In this document: piece after piece, positions 28,006 to 36,936 of the stretch
How positions within the stretch are numbered: the stretch's first letter is position 1
How the letters are laid out: the number at the start of each line of letters is the position of its first letter
Assembly: GCA_900471815.1 (NCBI GenBank)
Contig: UICE01000003.1
Span: 829,558 to 893,557 of the forward strand
Direction: 5' to 3'
Source of the DNA: Hyphomicrobiales bacterium
GTDB taxonomy: Bacteria > Pseudomonadota > Alphaproteobacteria > Rhizobiales > Rhizobiaceae
Length of the DNA stretch: 64,000 nucleotides
Made by a program: the position numbers and the translations under genes
The notes under the pieces: generated by a model
Seen by the model: the letters and a program-made list of their open reading frames with translations, nothing else
The model's database searches: none
What the model was told of the DNA's origin: nothing

Positions 28006-29007
28006 TTAGTTGATTTCAGCTTTTACCTTTTCGGCAACTTCAGCGCTGACCCATTTGGTCCAGATCGCTTCATTGTTCTTCAGGAAGTGCTTTGCACCAT
28101 CTTCGCCTGTCGCCTGATTGTCTGTCATCCAGGCGAGCAGTTCGTTGACCGTTTTGTTGTCCCAGGAGCGGGCTTTCAAATAATCCATGATGGGGCCGGC
28201 ATTTTCGCTGAACTTCTTGGTAACGACTGTGTCGACCTCGGCGATTTCCCAATCATTTTTCTTCGGGTCAGGACAATCGGCAACCGTGTTGCAGCGCTTC
28301 CATTCGGCAGCATCAAATTTCACGCCATGATCCAGTTTGACCATCGCATATTTGCCAAGAAGGGCCGTTGGCTCCCAGTAATATCCGACCCAACCTTCCT
28401 TGCGTTCATATGCTTTAGCCAGTGAGCCATCAAGACCGGCGGCCGATCCTGTGTCCACGAGCGTGAAGCCTTTCTTTTCGGCATCATAAGCCTTGAAGAA
28501 CTGGGCGGTTGCCACAGTACCGCCCCAGCCGGGAGGTCCGTTGAATACCGCGCCTTTTGTCTTGTCTTCGGGAGCGGGGAAAAGTTCCGGATGCTTAAGC
28601 GCATCATCGATTGTTTTAATATCGGGATGAGCGTCAGCCAAATATTTTGGAATCCACCAACCCTGCACGCCACCATCCGATAGCGACTTGGAAGCATAGA
28701 CAAGTTTGCCGTCAGCTACGGCCTTGTCCATGATATCGCGCATGAAATCGATCCAACCTTCGGGCGCAATATCCGGCTGACCTTTTTCCGTCATTGAGGT
28801 GAGGGTCGGAATAGTGTCGCCTTGCACAACGTCTGCGTTGCAGCCATAGCCAGCATTGAGGATGATCTTGTCTAGATTGGCGAGAACTTCTGCCGACTGC
28901 CAGTTCATGCTGGCAATGGTGACATCGCCGCATTCCGCAGCGGATGCGTTGCTGACCGCGCCGAGTAGCGCCAATCCCATAACGCTGCTCAATAAGAGTG
29001 ATTTCAT
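28006..29007 (-). CDS. Glycine betaine/choline-type periplasmic binding protein (OpuAC family)
   Basis: 333-residue precursor with a typical signal peptide (hydrophobic core, then ASAAEC, cleavage near residue 23). The mature part is an OpuAC/ProX-type ligand-binding protein: IASMNWQSAEVLANLDKIIL, ADVVQGDTIPTL, PDIAPEGWIDF, and aromatic-rich segments with GWVGYYWEPTALLGKY that could form the cation-binding box. No permease or ATPase is adjacent, so it must work with a transporter elsewhere. It fits uptake of betaine-like compounds used by the catabolic genes in this window. Ribosome site AAGGGG lies just upstream. Confidence 0.85.
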   Translation of the reverse strand: MKSLLLSSVMGLALLGAVSNASAAECGDVTIASMNWQSAEVLANLDKIILNAGYGCNADVVQGDTIPTLTSMTEKGQPDIAPEGWIDFMRDIMDKAVADGKLVYASKSLSDGGVQGWWIPKYLADAHPDIKTIDDALKHPELFPAPEDKTKGAVFNGPPGWGGTVATAQFFKAYDAEKKGFTLVDTGSAAGLDGSLAKAYERKEGWVGYYWEPTALLGKYAMVKLDHGVKFDAAEWKRCNTVADCPDPKKNDWEIAEVDTVVTKKFSENAGPIMDYLKARSWDNKTVNELLAWMTDNQATGEDGAKHFLKNNEAIWTKWVSAEVAEKVKAEIN

Positions 29008-29284
29008 TAAAGTACCCCTTCATTTTTTATTTGAATTCTGGCTTGGAAATTATGGGCATTCGCCATTGACCGGATGCTGTGAGCAGCGCCCGATTGTGAT
29101 TGCACGTGCTCGATGCAGGAATGAACCATAGGGCGAGGATAGTACCGCAACACACAGCCAAGAAGCTTGGATGCGGCAAGTCGTATATTGTCTGCGACAT
29201 CAAATATATTCAGCCACAGCGGGCCTTGCCATCGTCTGATTGATGGTCAGAATGGGGAAAGTTCGGTTAGCAGGAGGATGATCT

Positions 29285-30709
29285 ATGCTCGACAAACGCA
29301 AATTCTATATCAATGGTGAATGGGTCGATCCGCTGCAACCAAATGATCTGGAAGTGCTTAATCCGGCAACGGAAAGGCCGATTGCCGTTATTTCAATGGG
29401 GACTGCGGCGGATGTTGATCGTGCAGTCGCAGCGGCAAAGAAAGCCTTTGAAAGTTACAGCCGGACGTCGGTAGAGGAACGGCTGGCGTTACTCGAAAAA
29501 CTGCTGGCAGTTTACCGACGTCGTTATGATGAGATGGCACGGACGATCACGCTGGAACTGGGCGCTCCGATTACAATGAGCACGCAGCAGCAGGCCGATG
29601 TTGGTGTGGGACATCTTCAGGGCTTTATAGATGCCCTCAAAAGCATTCATATGCGAGAGGATTTGCCCAATGGCGACCTGCTGGTACGTGAGCCAATCGG
29701 CGTTTGCGGGCTGATTACGCCATGGAACTGGCCGGTGAATCAAATTGCATTGAAGGTCATTCCAGCTCTGGCGACAGGCAGCACCTGCGTATTGAAACCA
29801 AGTGAGTTCACGCCGCTTAATGCGATGCTCTATGCGGAAATGGTGCATGAGGCAGGATTTCCGGCCGGAACTTTCAATCTCATCAATGGTGATGGGCCTT
29901 CAGTCGGTGCTGCGCTTTCAAAGCACAAGGACGTCGACATGATGTCATTCACCGGTTCCACGCGCGCTGGCATCGCCGTCAGCAAGGATGCGGCAGATAC
30001 CGTAAAGCGTGTCACGCTGGAACTGGGGGGCAAATCTCCCAATATTGTATTTGAGGATGCAGACCTTGAAGACCGGGTTTCCAGTAGCGTGTTTGAGTGC
30101 TTCAACAATAGCGGTCAATCATGTGATGCGCCGACGCGTATGCTCGTGCAGCGCTCGGTCTATGACAAGGTTGTGAAAATTGCGGAAGAAACCGGAAAGC
30201 AAGCACGCGTTGGCAATCCGGAAGAGGAGGGCGACCATATCGGCCCGCTTGTCAGCAATGTTCAGTATGGCCGCGTCCAAAGTCTGATCGAGGCCGGTAT
30301 TGCAGAAGGCGCTCGTGTATTGGTTGGCGGCGCTGGCAAGCCGAAAGGATATGAGACCGGCTATTTCGTGCAACCAACCATTTTTGCCGATGTGAATAAT
30401 GACATGCGCATCGCCAAGGAAGAAGTGTTCGGTCCGGTTCTGGCGCTAATCCCGTTCGACACGGAAGAAGAAGCTATCGCGATTGCCAATGACACGCCCT
30501 ATGGCCTTGCGGCCTATGTGCAGACGGGAGATGCAAAGCGGGCGGAACGGGTTGCGTCACGCCTCAAGGCGGGAATGGTGCATATCAATGGTGGCCCCCA
30601 TCGCTATGGCAGCCCGTTTGGTGGCTACAAGCAATCCGGTAACGGGCGCGAGGGTGGAAAATTCGGGCTTGAGGATTTTCTGGAAGTCAAAACAATCCAT
30701 AGGCCATAG
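29285..30709 (+). CDS. NAD(P)-dependent aldehyde dehydrogenase
   Basis: 474-residue ALDH with the full family layout: PWNWP at ~146-150, the GSTRAG nucleotide loop near 224-229, general base E246 in TLELGGKSPN, catalytic C280 in NNSGQSCDAPT, and EEVFGPVLALIPF near 378. It faces the decarboxylase/transaminase operon, whose AruI-like enzyme would make 4-guanidinobutyraldehyde or a related aldehyde, so oxidation of that aldehyde is the best guess. The substrate is inferred from position only. Confidence 0.85.
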   Translation: MLDKRKFYINGEWVDPLQPNDLEVLNPATERPIAVISMGTAADVDRAVAAAKKAFESYSRTSVEERLALLEKLLAVYRRRYDEMARTITLELGAPITMSTQQQADVGVGHLQGFIDALKSIHMREDLPNGDLLVREPIGVCGLITPWNWPVNQIALKVIPALATGSTCVLKPSEFTPLNAMLYAEMVHEAGFPAGTFNLINGDGPSVGAALSKHKDVDMMSFTGSTRAGIAVSKDAADTVKRVTLELGGKSPNIVFEDADLEDRVSSSVFECFNNSGQSCDAPTRMLVQRSVYDKVVKIAEETGKQARVGNPEEEGDHIGPLVSNVQYGRVQSLIEAGIAEGARVLVGGAGKPKGYETGYFVQPTIFADVNNDMRIAKEEVFGPVLALIPFDTEEEAIAIANDTPYGLAAYVQTGDAKRAERVASRLKAGMVHINGGPHRYGSPFGGYKQSGNGREGGKFGLEDFLEVKTIHRP

Positions 30710-30738
30710 GCAAATCGGGTTGGCTGGTAGGACATCCT

Positions 30739-32325
30739 TCAGCCAACCAGTTTTTCATCTATTTCAATGAGATAGGGCTTTTCGCTCTCTTTTGCCGCTA
30801 AAAGAGCGGAAGGCAGCTCATTGATATTGCTGAGCCGCTTTGAAGGCAGACCATAGGCTTCAGCGATCTTGATATAATCTGGAGCCGAGGGGCGGACACC
30901 AACCGGATTGATATTGACCTCAACCATTGCGCGTTCGATTTCTTGATAGCCCTGATTGTTCCAGACGATGAAGATAACGGGGACTTGTTCGTCAATTGCA
31001 GCGCCAAGTTCGCCGAGAACAAACTGAAACCCGCCATCGCCGACAATACAAATCGTCGTGGTGTCCGGCTTGCCTAATGCCGCACCAATTGCTGCGGGAG
31101 GACCGAAGCCAAGCGCGCCAAAGCCTGTAGCTGCATTGAACCAGCCGCCTACGCGGTCGTGGTCGTAATACATATTGCCGGAATAGATGGTCTGGGTGGA
31201 ATCACCCACGATCAATGAATTGGGCAATGTATCGCGCAGTATATTCAAAAACCGCACTTGGCCTTGTGTGCGGGTACCAATGTCAGCCCATGCACTCTCG
31301 CGGGCCTTGCGTGCGCGATCTTCACCGGATTGAGCATTGCGACGTTCCGGCAATGCGCCAGCCAATTTCTCAACCGTTTCCTTGGCTGAGGCTTCTATTG
31401 GCAGAAATGCCGGCCAGCGATCGAGCTGGCTCGCATCAATATCGATACGGACAAAGCGCGTCAGTTCGGGAAAGCCACCGTCGCCATACATGTCATAATC
31501 GGTCGGACCCATTTCTGTGCCGATGGCAATCACAAGGTCACTGTCGGCGATGAGCTCCCGCACTGCCTTAAGGCTGGGGCTGGCAGGGATAAGCAAAGGG
31601 TGATCATGCATGATGCCGCGTGCATTGGTCGTCGCGACGACCGGCGCATCGAGCTTTTCGGAAAGTTCTACCAGGCCGTCCGCAGCTGCTTTCGCGCCGC
31701 CGCCTATGAGGAGTACCGGACGCTGTGCATTGAGACACAGGCGGGTTAATTCCACCATTGTCTCAGTAGATGCCTGTGGAATTGGAGCATCGGAGAGCAG
31801 GCGTGACGCATTTTCCAGCGGAAGGGCCATGATATCGAGCGGAATTTCGATGTGAACAGGGCCGGGCCGTCGGGATGCGAACAAGGCAAAAGCCCTTGCC
31901 AGAACAATCGGAAGCTCGTCCGGCTGTTCAATGCGATGCGAGAACATGGCGACGGTTTGCAACATGGCGCGTTGATTGGGCAGTTCATGCAGAAAACCCA
32001 TGCCCTTGCCGAGCGAATCGCGCTGATTTACCCCGGAAATGACCAGCATCGGAATGGAGTCCGCCCGTGCCTGTCCCATCGCCGTGATCGTGTTGGTGAT
32101 ACCAGGGCCGGTGATTACAAATGCAACGCCCGGTTTGCCCGTAGCCCGCGCGTAACCATCGGCCATAAAGCCAGCACCTTGCTCGTGGCGCGGTGTGATA
32201 TGGCGTATTTTGGATCCGGCAAGCCCACGGTAGAGTTCTATCGTATGGACGCCAGGAATGCCGAAAACCGTGTCGACATCATAAGATTCGAGCAGTTGAA
32301 CCAGAGCTTCACCGACAGTGGTCAT
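30739..32325 (-). CDS. AruI-like thiamine-diphosphate 2-oxoacid decarboxylase
   Basis: 528-residue ThDP enzyme. The N-terminal domain reads FGIPGVHTIELYRGLAGSKI and PRHEQGAGFMADGYA, with the cofactor-activating E48. The C-terminal domain has GDGGFQF ... VWNNQGYQEI for Mg-ThDP binding. The pattern is like 5-guanidino-2-oxopentanoate decarboxylase AruI rather than acetolactate synthase, and no small subunit is present. It would convert the keto acid made by the neighbouring transaminase to an aldehyde. The start ATG shares an ATGA overlap with the transaminase stop; the upstream in-frame stretch to 32376 is not used. Confidence 0.85.
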   Translation of the reverse strand: MTTVGEALVQLLESYDVDTVFGIPGVHTIELYRGLAGSKIRHITPRHEQGAGFMADGYARATGKPGVAFVITGPGITNTITAMGQARADSIPMLVISGVNQRDSLGKGMGFLHELPNQRAMLQTVAMFSHRIEQPDELPIVLARAFALFASRRPGPVHIEIPLDIMALPLENASRLLSDAPIPQASTETMVELTRLCLNAQRPVLLIGGGAKAAADGLVELSEKLDAPVVATTNARGIMHDHPLLIPASPSLKAVRELIADSDLVIAIGTEMGPTDYDMYGDGGFPELTRFVRIDIDASQLDRWPAFLPIEASAKETVEKLAGALPERRNAQSGEDRARKARESAWADIGTRTQGQVRFLNILRDTLPNSLIVGDSTQTIYSGNMYYDHDRVGGWFNAATGFGALGFGPPAAIGAALGKPDTTTICIVGDGGFQFVLGELGAAIDEQVPVIFIVWNNQGYQEIERAMVEVNINPVGVRPSAPDYIKIAEAYGLPSKRLSNINELPSALLAAKESEKPYLIEIDEKLVG

Positions 32326-33512
32326 GCGGATTTCCGTTGTTGCAAGCGGGAAGCGAGGCGGACAATACCGGCGCAAGCAGCGTCAATCTTGTCTTCAGCA
32401 ACGCTAAGGCTGAGGCGAAGATAGCCGGAAAGGTTTTCGCCAAAGGATTCACCCGGCATGACAGCAACAAGCTCCTCTTCCAGCAAACGCATGGCAAAAT
32501 CTTGCCCTGAAAGGCCTGTTGCCCGGATGTCGACCAGAATGAACATGCCAGCTTGTGGTGGTTTGGCGGAGATTCCTGCTACCCCATCGAGACGCTCGGA
32601 AATCATTTGCGCGCGGTGCAAAAAGTTTGCCTTCATGATTGCGGCAGCAGCTGCCGGTTGGCTGAGCGCATAGGCTGTCATGTCCGCGATGAATGGCTGA
32701 ACGCCAAAAAGGATCGATTCCGACAAGGGCAATAGCTTTTGCGTAAACTCTTTTGGTCCAACACACCATCCACTGCGGAAGCCGGGGGCCGCATGCGATT
32801 TGGAGATCGATGCGACGGCAACTGTCCGGTCTGCCAGCTCTGGTCTATCCAAGGGAGAGGCGAATTTGCCGTCGAAAATCAGCAGCTCGTACACCTCGTC
32901 GGAGACGATCCAGAGATTGTGCTTGCGGCAGACTTCACCAATTTCTGCAACTTCCTTCTCGCTTAATACAGCTCCAGTTGGATTATGCGGCGTATTGAGC
33001 AAGAGGACTTTGGCGTTTGGCGTAATCACCTTTTCAAGATCAGACGCCTGCATGCGAAAACCTTTTTCCGGACGAAGCGGCACTGAAACACGAGTGGCGC
33101 CGGTGGCGCGCACCACGCCGTCATAAGTCGCATAAAGGGGATCACCGGTGATAATCTCGTCGCCTTCTTCAGCCAGTCCCAGCATGACCAGCGAGAGCGC
33201 TGTCTGTGTGCCGGGAAAGCACATGATATTATCCGGATTAATCTGCCGACCAGTGCGGGCGGTATATTTTTTTGACAGTTCAGCAAGAACCGCAGGCTCG
33301 CCGCGGCCATTCGAATAGCCGGTGCGGCCCGAACGCATCGCGCTTTCGGCCACGTCCATCATGTCGGTTGGAGTAGGAATATCAGGTTCACCAATGGTCA
33401 ATTCGATGATCTCGGCACCGGCGTGTTTCATCTCACGCGCACGCATATGCACGGCCCATTTATCTGAGCCCAATCCGGCCAGACGATCAGTAACAGACGC
33501 AAAGCGCATCAT
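32322..33512 (-). CDS. AruH-like PLP aminotransferase
   Basis: 396-residue fold-type I class I/II aminotransferase. Key residues are visible: N173 in NTPHNPTG, D205 in SDEVYE, and the PLP lysine K238 in ASISKSHA. The segments DEIITGDPLYATYDGVVRATGA and GMFILVDIRATGLSGQDFA resemble arginine:pyruvate transaminase AruH. It would deaminate arginine or a modified arginine to the 2-oxo acid used by the downstream AruI-like enzyme. It overlaps the TetR gene by 4 nt upstream and the decarboxylase by 4 nt downstream, so the proteins are coupled. Confidence 0.85.
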   Translation of the reverse strand: MMRFASVTDRLAGLGSDKWAVHMRAREMKHAGAEIIELTIGEPDIPTPTDMMDVAESAMRSGRTGYSNGRGEPAVLAELSKKYTARTGRQINPDNIMCFPGTQTALSLVMLGLAEEGDEIITGDPLYATYDGVVRATGATRVSVPLRPEKGFRMQASDLEKVITPNAKVLLLNTPHNPTGAVLSEKEVAEIGEVCRKHNLWIVSDEVYELLIFDGKFASPLDRPELADRTVAVASISKSHAAPGFRSGWCVGPKEFTQKLLPLSESILFGVQPFIADMTAYALSQPAAAAAIMKANFLHRAQMISERLDGVAGISAKPPQAGMFILVDIRATGLSGQDFAMRLLEEELVAVMPGESFGENLSGYLRLSLSVAEDKIDAACAGIVRLASRLQQRKSA

Positions 33513-34165
33513 ATCGCGCCTCCTTTGGTGCTAAGTGAAATTCCAAGAACCGCCTCGATAGCGGCAATGCCGGTTTCCGCCAACTCCCCGTCGGCAAAAA
33601 TATCGCCGGCCAAGCAGCCTTCAAGCCATAACCCGTCGATGATGGCGTTGATAGCTATAGCATATCGCCTTGTTATCGAGCCGTCGGCAGGCTTGGAGGT
33701 GGCAAGCAAGGCGTCACGAATAAGCGCTTCCAGCTCATCGCGAAACCCCAAATAGCCGTCACGGTGTGCAGCTGCCATTGCGGGATCTGCGTGAACGAGA
33801 CCGATAAAGCCGGCCCAGAGCGACAGATTATGGGGGTCCATAATTGGCGTGCCCAGATTGGCGGTCACGAATGCACTAAGACGGGCGCGGGGGTCCGAGT
33901 CCGCATTCTTCAGCGCATCGCTAGCCTGCACAGTCATGCGACTCATCACCGCCCTGTACGCCGCGCCGATCAAATCATCTTTGACCGGAAAATAATAACG
34001 GATCAGCCCCGGAGTAACATCAGCACGCAATGCAATTTCACGCACCGTCGCACCGGCAAGTCCACGTTCCGCCACACATTCGAGCGTTGCCGCGATAAGG
34101 TCCTCGCGGCGTTTGTCTTCACCCTCGCGGCGAAAGCTCTTGCGTGTGGCGCTCTGTGTTTTCAT
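33509..34165 (-). CDS. TetR/BetI-type transcriptional regulator
   Basis: 218-residue repressor-like protein. Residues ~17-65 are a TetR helix-turn-helix (LIAATLECVAERGLAGATVR, then PGLIRYYFPVKDDL), and the rest is a BetI-type ligand domain. The ATG at 34165 overlaps the stop of the upstream hydrolase as ATGA, and its own stop overlaps the transaminase start in the same way. The regulator is thus inside the operon it probably controls. A candidate operator lies over the promoter at 35069-35097. Confidence 0.86.
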   Translation of the reverse strand: MKTQSATRKSFRREGEDKRREDLIAATLECVAERGLAGATVREIALRADVTPGLIRYYFPVKDDLIGAAYRAVMSRMTVQASDALKNADSDPRARLSAFVTANLGTPIMDPHNLSLWAGFIGLVHADPAMAAAHRDGYLGFRDELEALIRDALLATSKPADGSITRRYAIAINAIIDGLWLEGCLAGDIFADGELAETGIAAIEAVLGISLSTKGGAI

Positions 34166-35034
34166 TGACGCCAGACAGGGCGGGTGAGGCAAGTAGGGCC
34201 GCCTTCACAGGCGATGCACAGTGCATCCGCGTCGAATGTCGTAACGGTGCAACCGGCAGCTTCCATTGCGGCCTTGGTCTTCTCAAATCCGGCCACTGCT
34301 ATTACTTCGTAAGGAGCGGTGGGGAGGACATTGAGATTAAGACCATTGCTTGCCGCAAACTCTTCTTCCGGTGCCACAACGAGACGAATGCCGCGCTCTT
34401 TCAGGAGCTGGTAGAATGCGGCTGGCAAAAGAGACAAATGGACCAACGCCAAATCTTCCGCGAGCGGTGAAATGATCGACATGAGATGCAAGCAGGCTTC
34501 CTCGCCCTGCCAAAGTGGCAAGTCAAAGCCCAGAACAGCAATGCCTAGCGGCTCAAGAATTGCACGAAGCTGATCAATACCCGACTGATTGGTGCGAACG
34601 CCACGGCCGACTGCAAGCGTTTTGCTATCCACCCACACGCAATCACCACCTTCGACGGTGCCCGGCGCTTCAATACGGCCAAGGACCGGCACATTCATCT
34701 CGCGATAGGTTTCCTCGTGAAGATCGGTTTCATCTAGCCGCAGACTTTTACCCATGCGCAAGAGAACAGCACCCTTGTCGGTTACGAGCGATGGATCGTG
34801 GGTGAAGATGGAGTCTGAAAGCCCGTCATTGCCGTCACGAATCCAGGTAATATCGGCACCTGATTTTGCGACCAGATCTGCAAACACACTGTGCTGCTCA
34901 GACGCCTTGCGTGGATCAAACTGAGGTCCATAGTGCCAGACATCGCGCTCGGCACCGGCCATAACGCGATCGGGCAGACGCATGATGACGCGTTTCAAGG
35001 GAAGGGCCATGGATTGGGAACCGAATGCGCTCAT
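34162..35034 (-). CDS. DDAH/arginine deiminase-superfamily hydrolase
   Basis: 290-residue protein of the guanidino-group-modifying superfamily (beta/alpha propeller). Segments DSIFTHDPSLV, EGGDCVWVD, HLMSIISPL (catalytic-type His) and the C-terminal GGPTCLTRPV with the nucleophilic Cys near residue 282 are all present. The closest functional type is dimethylarginine dimethylaminohydrolase, giving citrulline and dimethylamine, but arginine deiminase or an agmatine/guanidinobutyrate-type hydrolase is possible. ATG 35034 is chosen over an in-frame TTG at 35049. First gene of the leftward operon. Confidence 0.78.
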   Translation of the reverse strand: MSAFGSQSMALPLKRVIMRLPDRVMAGAERDVWHYGPQFDPRKASEQHSVFADLVAKSGADITWIRDGNDGLSDSIFTHDPSLVTDKGAVLLRMGKSLRLDETDLHEETYREMNVPVLGRIEAPGTVEGGDCVWVDSKTLAVGRGVRTNQSGIDQLRAILEPLGIAVLGFDLPLWQGEEACLHLMSIISPLAEDLALVHLSLLPAAFYQLLKERGIRLVVAPEEEFAASNGLNLNVLPTAPYEVIAVAGFEKTKAAMEAAGCTVTTFDADALCIACEGGPTCLTRPVWRQ

Positions 35035-35068
35035 GCCGGATGCTCTCAAAAAATTGCAACTTCCCGTA

Positions 35069-35097
35069 TTTATACGCTTGCATAATTAGAGCGCAAG
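35069..35097 (-). promoter_or_regulatory. Candidate promoter and TetR-type operator for the DDAH/transaminase operon
   Basis: On the minus strand TTGCGC (35091-35096) and TATAAA (35069-35074) are separated by 16 nt and point at the ATG at 35034. An inverted repeat CTTGC-N11-GCAAG (35077-35097) overlaps the -35 box and spacer, where a repressor such as the operon's own TetR protein could bind. Based on pattern only. Confidence 0.35.
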
Positions 35098-35204
35098 TGG
35101 TGTGATGCGGTTAATTCAGGCAAATTAGACCTGTGCTGACAAAAGAGGCGGATTGAGATTGTCATGAGTGATTCTGCACGACCAAGACAGACTGGAGCTC
35201 CCGC

Positions 35205-36023
35205 ATGACGGTGAGCGATGCGGTTTTAACGGACCCGCTCCAACCGCAGTCAGCTGAGCAGGCTGAAGCCATTCATGTGTGGAATTTACATAAGCGCTTT
35301 GGTTCGCTTGAGGTACTCAAGGGCGTTTCCATGACTGCCAGAGATGGCGATGTCGTTGCATTGATCGGTGGTAGCGGTTCCGGCAAATCCACCTTTCTGC
35401 GCTGCATCAATTTTCTCGAAAACCCCACAAGCGGCGTTATACGCATCAATGGCGAAGACATTGAAATGGTCAGCGACGGGGTGGGTGGGCAATATCCTGC
35501 CAATCGCCGCCAGATCGAGCGTATTCGTAGCCGTCTGGGAATGGTCTTTCAAAACTTCAACCTCTGGCAGCATATGACACTGTTGCAGAACGTCATCGAA
35601 GTGCCAGTGCATGTGCTTGGCGTGAAACGCGATGAAGCGATTGCCGTGGGCGAACAACTTCTTGAGCGTGTTGGGCTGTCTGCCAAACGTGATGTTTATC
35701 CTGCTTATCTGTCCGGCGGCCAACAGCAACGCGGCGCTATTGCCCGTGCGTTGGCTATTCAGCCGCGTGTCATGTTGTTTGACGAACCAACCTCAGCGCT
35801 TGATCCCGAACTTGTCGGCGAAGTCCTGAAAGTGATTGCGGATCTGGCCAAGGAAGGCCGGACAATGCTTCTCGTTACGCACGAGATGAAGTTTGCGCGC
35901 GAAGTGGCAAGCCATGTCATGTACCTGCACAACGGCATTGTCGAGGAAGAGGGACCACCGGAAGATTTGTTCGGATCACCAAAATCAGAACGTTTAAAAC
36001 AGTTTATCCGAACTGTCTCATAA
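35205..36023 (+). CDS. Polar amino acid ABC transporter ATP-binding protein (HisP/OccP-type)
   Basis: 272-residue ATPase energising uptake of a basic amino acid or opine. Walker A GGSGSGKST (55-63), Q-loop MVFQNFNLWQHMTL, signature LSGGQQQRGAIARAL, Walker B VMLFDEPTSALDP and H-loop LLVTHEM are intact. The long insertion before the Q-loop is typical of HisP/OccP/AotP. GGAG lies 8 nt before the ATG. First gene of a four-gene transporter operon divergent from the arginine-type catabolic operon, which suggests a shared substrate. Confidence 0.92.
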   Translation: MTVSDAVLTDPLQPQSAEQAEAIHVWNLHKRFGSLEVLKGVSMTARDGDVVALIGGSGSGKSTFLRCINFLENPTSGVIRINGEDIEMVSDGVGGQYPANRRQIERIRSRLGMVFQNFNLWQHMTLLQNVIEVPVHVLGVKRDEAIAVGEQLLERVGLSAKRDVYPAYLSGGQQQRGAIARALAIQPRVMLFDEPTSALDPELVGEVLKVIADLAKEGRTMLLVTHEMKFAREVASHVMYLHNGIVEEEGPPEDLFGSPKSERLKQFIRTVS

Positions 36024-36078
36024 ACTGAATCAATAATACGGGGAATAATCCCGGGGAACAGCAAGAGTGGAGATAATG

Positions 36079-36858
36079 ATGAAGACACTATTGAAATCAA
36101 CAGTTGCGGCCTTTGTTATTCTGGCCGGATTGGGCGTGGCAAATGCTGAAACAATCAAGGTTGGCATTGCGGCAGAGCCATATCCGCCATTCGCCTCGCC
36201 GGACGCATCGGGCAAATGGCAGGGCTGGGAGGTCGACATTGCCATGGCGCTTTGTGAAGAAGCGAAACTGGATTGTGTTATTACTCCGGTCTCGTGGGAT
36301 GGCATCATTCCAGCGCTGACAACGAAGAAGATCGACATTATCACCGCTTCAATGTCGATCACGGCTGAACGCGAAAAGACAATCGATTTCTCGGATAAAT
36401 ATTACAACACGCCGACTGTTATCCTGGGCTCAAAAGACATCAAGATGGAGCCTACGCCGGAAGGGTTGAAAGACAGGATTATCGGTGTGCAGGTTTCGAC
36501 AGTACACCAGGTCTACGTGAAGAAGCATTTCGCTGGCACGGCAGCTGAGATCAAGGAATATCAGACACAGGACGAGGCCAATCAGGATCTTGCGGCCGGT
36601 CGTATTGATGCGACACAGGCAGATGCGCTGGCACTGGAAACCTTTGCGGCAACGGATGCCGGAAAAGCGTGCTGTGAAATCAAAGGCAAGGTTGCCGACG
36701 ATCTCGAAGTGTTGGGACCTGGCGTCGGTGTTGGTTTGCGTAAGGGCGATACGGCACTCAAGGAAAAAATGAATGCCGCGATCAAAGGCATTCGCGCTAA
36801 TGGCAAATATGACGAAATCTCAAAGAAGTATTTCAACTTCGATATGTATGGTGGCTGA
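36079..36858 (+). CDS. Lysine/arginine/ornithine-type periplasmic binding protein
   Basis: 259-residue precursor with a signal peptide cleaved near ANA-ET (residue 23). The mature protein is family 3 (HisJ/LAO/OccT): VGIAAEPYPPFASPDASGKW, GWEVDIAMALCEEAKLDCVI with the paired Cys typical of LAO proteins, WDGIIPALTTKKIDIITASM. It should bind arginine, ornithine, an opine or a modified arginine. Two tandem ATGs exist; the second (36079) has GGAG at 6 nt and is preferred. Confidence 0.9.
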   Translation: MKTLLKSTVAAFVILAGLGVANAETIKVGIAAEPYPPFASPDASGKWQGWEVDIAMALCEEAKLDCVITPVSWDGIIPALTTKKIDIITASMSITAEREKTIDFSDKYYNTPTVILGSKDIKMEPTPEGLKDRIIGVQVSTVHQVYVKKHFAGTAAEIKEYQTQDEANQDLAAGRIDATQADALALETFAATDAGKACCEIKGKVADDLEVLGPGVGVGLRKGDTALKEKMNAAIKGIRANGKYDEISKKYFNFDMYGG

Positions 36859-36936
36859 TATGCCTTTGGCCGGGCGGGTATGACCCGCCCGGATTATCTT
36901 GCAGAACTGCGCTGACAGCGCTGAATCGAGGACGGC

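Noticed and set aside
30739-32325. Acetolactate synthase large subunit
   Set aside because: No small subunit is nearby, the sequence is closer to AruI-type decarboxylases, and the operon has a transaminase and a guanidine-modifying hydrolase rather than branched-chain amino acid genes.
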